NCBI RefSeq assembly: GCF_000234665.1
Contig: NC_018309.1
Coordinates: forward strand, 238,418 to 302,417
Length of the DNA stretch: 64,000 bases
Reading direction: 5' to 3'
From: Leishmania mexicana MHOM/GT/2001/U1103
Lineage: Eukaryota > Euglenozoa > Kinetoplastea > Trypanosomatida > Trypanosomatidae
The notes under the pieces were generated by a model. The model saw only the letters and a program-made list of their open reading frames with translations, made no database searches and was not told the DNA's origin. The stretch's first letter is position 1; each line of letters starts with the position of its first letter. This document shows, piece after piece, positions 61,403-64,000 of this stretch. A program made the translations under genes and the position numbers.

Positions 61403-62692
61403 ATGCCGCCGCCGCCGCCGCCGCCGCGGCCGGACCCGATCACTTTGGACCAGGTCTTCGCCCAGCTCACCGCTGTGGATGTCGCGTACGACTCCAAGGC
61501 ATATCACCTCGTCGCCCTCAACACGGTGGCCTTCCACCCGTCCGTGAAGCTCTTCCTCTTCGAAGAACCGGCGGCAGCAGCAGCTCCGTCGTCTTCGTCG
61601 CCACCAGCGGCAGCGGTGCTCAACAAGCTACGCCGCGAGAAGCTGCTCAAGAACGTCGCCTTCATGCTGGCGCAGCGGAACAACGCCGTATGCCATGAAT
61701 GCAGGTGGGAGACAGTGTCGCTGCTCGGGGAGCTGTGCCGTATGGAGAGTGCGCACAGCGGGGCGCCAACGTCGGCGCTGGGGCAACTGGAGGCGAAGCT
61801 GAACAACTACGCCAAGGAGAACCTCGAGTACCTGGCGCAGCTGCCATGGTTTCTGCCTGCCATCAACAGTATCATCAAGGCCGGTGGCGGTACCGTAGAC
61901 GACGATGCCAGCGGCGATGCGAGCGTAGCTGCAGCAACGGCGAAGAAAGCGCGGCAGCAAGGCGAGAACAGCACTTCCGCCGCGTCCTCCTCCTCGCACT
62001 CAGCCCTCAAGGAGAAGCTAAAGGCGGCGCGTGAGGCCGGCCGTCACAGTCGCGGTGGCGCAGACATCGATAACGGCAACGGGACTGAGGCTGAAGAGGG
62101 GGATGAGGACGTCGTGATCGCGCTGCTCGATATTCGCCGTGCCCTTCCCACCTGTCACCGTGTCAGCGGCGGCGGCGGCGAAGGCACCGACAACACGGAT
62201 GTGATGTTCGAGTGGTCAGATGCGAACATCGAGCAGGCGCGTGACCTCATGTTCGTCGACGCCTCGACCTCGATGTTGCACCTTATCCCGAGCGTGGCCC
62301 GCAGCTGCAGCGATGTCTGTGCCCAATGCCAGAAGCGGGTGCCGGCGACATCCACATCCGCCGCCGCCCCGCTGCTCCGCTGCAGCAGCTGCAAGGCCGT
62401 GTATTACTGCTCCGTCGAGTGCCAGAAGACGCACTGGACGGCGGTTCATCGGACGCCGTGCCGGGCGTACAAGGAGCGATGCGACAGGATTCTCGAGCAG
62501 TACTACGCCACCAACACGACCAGTGGTAAGAAGAAGGACCTCAAGACGGGCGAGGTCGTCATCCTCGAGGTGCCGCTGGAGCCAAGCCTGTTCTTCGAGA
62601 CTCGCCGCTACCTCTACGACCACCGCGATGAGTCCTTCGCGCACGTCGACTACGCGGACTACTTTATGAGGTACACCGTGCGGGGGTCGTAG
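61403..62692 (+). CDS. MYND-type zinc-finger protein
   Basis: A 429-residue protein starting with poly-Pro (MPPPPPPPRPDPITLDQ). Residues about 15-165 look like a folded helical domain of unknown family (VFAQLTAVDVAYDSKAYHLV, KLLKNVAFMLAQRNNAVCHE, ENLEYLAQLPWFLPAINSII). A charged low-complexity middle follows. Residues 306-353 form a complete MYND zinc finger with the ligand order CxxC ... CxxC ... CxxxC ... H ... C (segments VCAQCQKR, LRCSSCKAVYYCSVECQKTH and VHRTPC). MYND fingers are protein-interaction modules that often bind Pro-rich peptides; no SET domain is present, so a methyltransferase role is not supported. The C-terminal segment (YLYDHRDESFAHVDYADYFM) is probably part of a structured tail. 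The alternative ATG at 61253 lies upstream of the splice-acceptor tract. Confidence 0.88.
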   Translation: MPPPPPPPRPDPITLDQVFAQLTAVDVAYDSKAYHLVALNTVAFHPSVKLFLFEEPAAAAAPSSSSPPAAAVLNKLRREKLLKNVAFMLAQRNNAVCHECRWETVSLLGELCRMESAHSGAPTSALGQLEAKLNNYAKENLEYLAQLPWFLPAINSIIKAGGGTVDDDASGDASVAAATAKKARQQGENSTSAASSSSHSALKEKLKAAREAGRHSRGGADIDNGNGTEAEEGDEDVVIALLDIRRALPTCHRVSGGGGEGTDNTDVMFEWSDANIEQARDLMFVDASTSMLHLIPSVARSCSDVCAQCQKRVPATSTSAAAPLLRCSSCKAVYYCSVECQKTHWTAVHRTPCRAYKERCDRILEQYYATNTTSGKKKDLKTGEVVILEVPLEPSLFFETRRYLYDHRDESFAHVDYADYFMRYTVRGS

Positions 62693-62787
62693 CAGCGAAG
62701 CGCATGCATCCGTGCATGGACGTGTTTTGGTAGCCATTCATGGGTGCCCCGCAGCGTTGCTTTTTTTTTCTCGCGTAATACAACTGA

Positions 62788-62815
62788 TGTGTGTGTGTGT
62801 GTGTGTGTGTGTGTG
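62788..62815 (+). repeat. (TG)14 dinucleotide repeat
   Basis: A perfect 28-base T-G alternation, followed immediately by CAGCAGCAGCAG. Confidence 0.9.
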
Positions 62816-63409
62816 GCAGCAGCAGCAGAGAGGGCGAGAAGTGCGGAGAGTGTGTGCACGTGTGCGGGGCGGAGTGGACTTGGGTGGGGAAGTAGAGCGG
62901 GTGTCTGGGTCGGTGGGTCGCACCCCTCCCCCCCCCTCCCCTTCTCCTCCGCCACCGCGAAGGCGCGCTGCCTCACGTTTTCTGTGCCGCGCAACAAAGA
63001 CACGCCTTCCGGCGCCGTCCTTGTATGCCGAGCACGCACTAAGATATTAAAAGGCTAGATGCGTGCGGGCGTACATATACATGTGGTGCAGCGGCGCGCG
63101 CAGCATCGAAGGCGCGAAGCGCACGCCACGCCGGCAAATGAATTCGCAAAGGAGAGAAAACCCGAGAGCGAAGCGATGGCGCGCGCGTGTGTCGTTGTCG
63201 TTGCTGTGCTCTCGATGGACAGCCAATCGCAACGCAGGTGGGTGCCGAGTGCGTGCGAGTCCACCGAAAACGTTTTCTGTCCACTCCTCCCCCTCCCGTC
63301 CGCGTTGCTGCCGTGTAGGGACGAGGTGCATGTGTATCACCGTCGCGCACTTCTAGCACACGCACACACGTGCATCACTTTCTCTGCATGCGTCTCCGTG
63401 AACATGCCG

Positions 63410-63465
63410 CGCTCCACCCTCCTCCCTCCTCCCTCTTCGCGTACAAACCCATTATGGTAAACCAG
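63410..63465 (+). promoter_or_regulatory. Putative spliced-leader acceptor for SFT2
   Basis: A CCT-rich tract at 63410-63438 is followed by the first AG at 63464-63465, 28 bases before the ATG at 63494. Confidence 0.55.
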
Positions 63466-63493
63466 CCTGAGAGCTCGTGGGGAAACGACAGAC

Positions 63494-63985
63494 ATGGATA
63501 AGGTCACCTCTATCATCAGCGTCACGACCGGCGGCGCGCTGGACGGGGCGGAAGGAACGGACAGCCAGGAAAGCCTCTGTCCCTCGCTCACCTTCAAGCA
63601 GCGTGTGCAGGGCTCCGTCGGCTGCGCTGCGCTCGGCATTTTATTCTTCGTTCCCAGCTGGGTGACTGTGTTCCTCGGCGACTACGTCCTCTTCGGTGTT
63701 CTCTTCACCCTCGGCAGCCTCATGTGCCTCGGCGGCACCCTTTTCCTTGCGGGGCCGGCCCGCCAGTTCAAGAACATGTTCAACGAGGGCCGTTGGATCA
63801 CGTCGACGGTGTACATCATCACAATGGTGCTCACCCTCCTCTGCGCCCTGCTCTTGCGCAACGGTCTCCTTACAATTCTCATGAGCATCATCCAGCTCTT
63901 GGCACTCGCGTGGTACATACTCTCGTACATCCCGTTCGCGCGCGATGTTGTGAAGGGCGCCTTCTCTCGTCTCATGAACGGCTGA
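63494..63985 (+). CDS. SFT2-family Golgi vesicle-transport membrane protein
   Basis: A 163-residue protein with the family's usual length and four closely packed membrane spans: VGCAALGILFFVPSWVTVFL (about residues 43-62), YVLFGVLFTLGSLMCLGGTL (about 64-84), STVYIITMVLTLLCALLL (about 105-122) and LTILMSIIQLLALAWYILSY (about 126-145). Between spans two and three is the SFT2 signature FLAGPARQFKNMF followed by NEGRWITST, and the tail ends IPFARDVVKGAFSRLMNG. SFT2 and the related Got1 proteins act in retrograde transport and vesicle fusion at the Golgi. The N-terminal 35 residues are cytosolic-looking and polar. The ATG at 63494 is the first after the acceptor and gives the expected family length. 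It ends 15 bases before the window edge. Confidence 0.92.
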   Translation: MDKVTSIISVTTGGALDGAEGTDSQESLCPSLTFKQRVQGSVGCAALGILFFVPSWVTVFLGDYVLFGVLFTLGSLMCLGGTLFLAGPARQFKNMFNEGRWITSTVYIITMVLTLLCALLLRNGLLTILMSIIQLLALAWYILSYIPFARDVVKGAFSRLMNG

Positions 63986-64000
63986 GGGTTTCGGGGGGGG

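Larger units (their letters stand above)
62693..63493. other. Spacer upstream of the SFT2 gene
   Basis: About 0.8 kb, no credible gene. It has a T-run at 62760-62770, a (TG)14 run at 62788-62815, CAG repeats directly after it, a C-run near 62923-62938 and pyrimidine-rich DNA at 63410-63438. Confidence 0.6.

Overview
This 64 kb window looks like a piece of a Leishmania (or very closely related trypanosomatid) chromosome. All 15 recognisable protein genes lie on the + strand in one head-to-tail array with no strand switch. All are intronless, GC-rich open frames. They are separated by 0.6-2.2 kb spacers full of pyrimidine tracts, (TG)n/(CA)n runs and simple repeats. This is the layout of a polycistronic transcription unit whose mRNAs are made by spliced-leader trans-splicing and coupled polyadenylation. 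No bacterial-type promoters, terminators, tRNAs, rRNAs or CRISPR arrays were seen.
Layout: 1-2421, 3' end of a low-complexity protein cut by the window edge; about 2760-3341, a possible frame-broken gene; 4244-5284 sideroflexin; 6341-14359 a 2,672-residue protein with about 38 sperm-tail PG-rich (STPGR/SHIPPO) repeats; 16603-21891 a 1,762-residue Pro/Gly-rich unknown; 24098-28324 a PHO80-like cyclin inside a very long low-complexity protein; 30572-34747 a dual-specificity phosphatase whose catalytic domain is split by two large insertions; 36221-38398 a coiled-coil unknown; 40013-41116 VTA1/LIP5 (ESCRT-III/Vps4 cofactor); 42396-44795 TYW1 (wybutosine synthesis, flavodoxin plus radical SAM); 45621-50147 a kinesin with an expanded motor domain; 51841-55965 a Ser/Ala/Arg-rich unknown; 57421-57864 a small single-membrane-span protein; 59632-60804 a MAM33/p32-family mitochondrial matrix protein; 61403-62692 a MYND zinc-finger protein; 63494-63985 an SFT2-family Golgi membrane protein.
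The genes do not form a pathway. Neighbouring trypanosomatid genes are co-transcribed but usually functionally unrelated, with control mainly after transcription. Themes that recur here are cytoskeleton/flagellum (STPGR protein, kinesin), cell-cycle and signalling (cyclin, phosphatase), membrane traffic (VTA1, SFT2) and mitochondrion (sideroflexin, MAM33, possibly the 147-residue protein).
For most genes the chosen ATG is the first in-frame ATG after a pyrimidine tract followed by AG, which is the expected spliced-leader acceptor arrangement. The less routine items are the split phosphatase, the inflated kinesin motor, the frame-broken coding-like stretch after the first gene, a perfect 15-bp hairpin in the spacer after the 51841 gene, and one or two SIDER-like retroposon candidates in spacers. 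All functional calls rest on reading motifs by eye; no database search was run.
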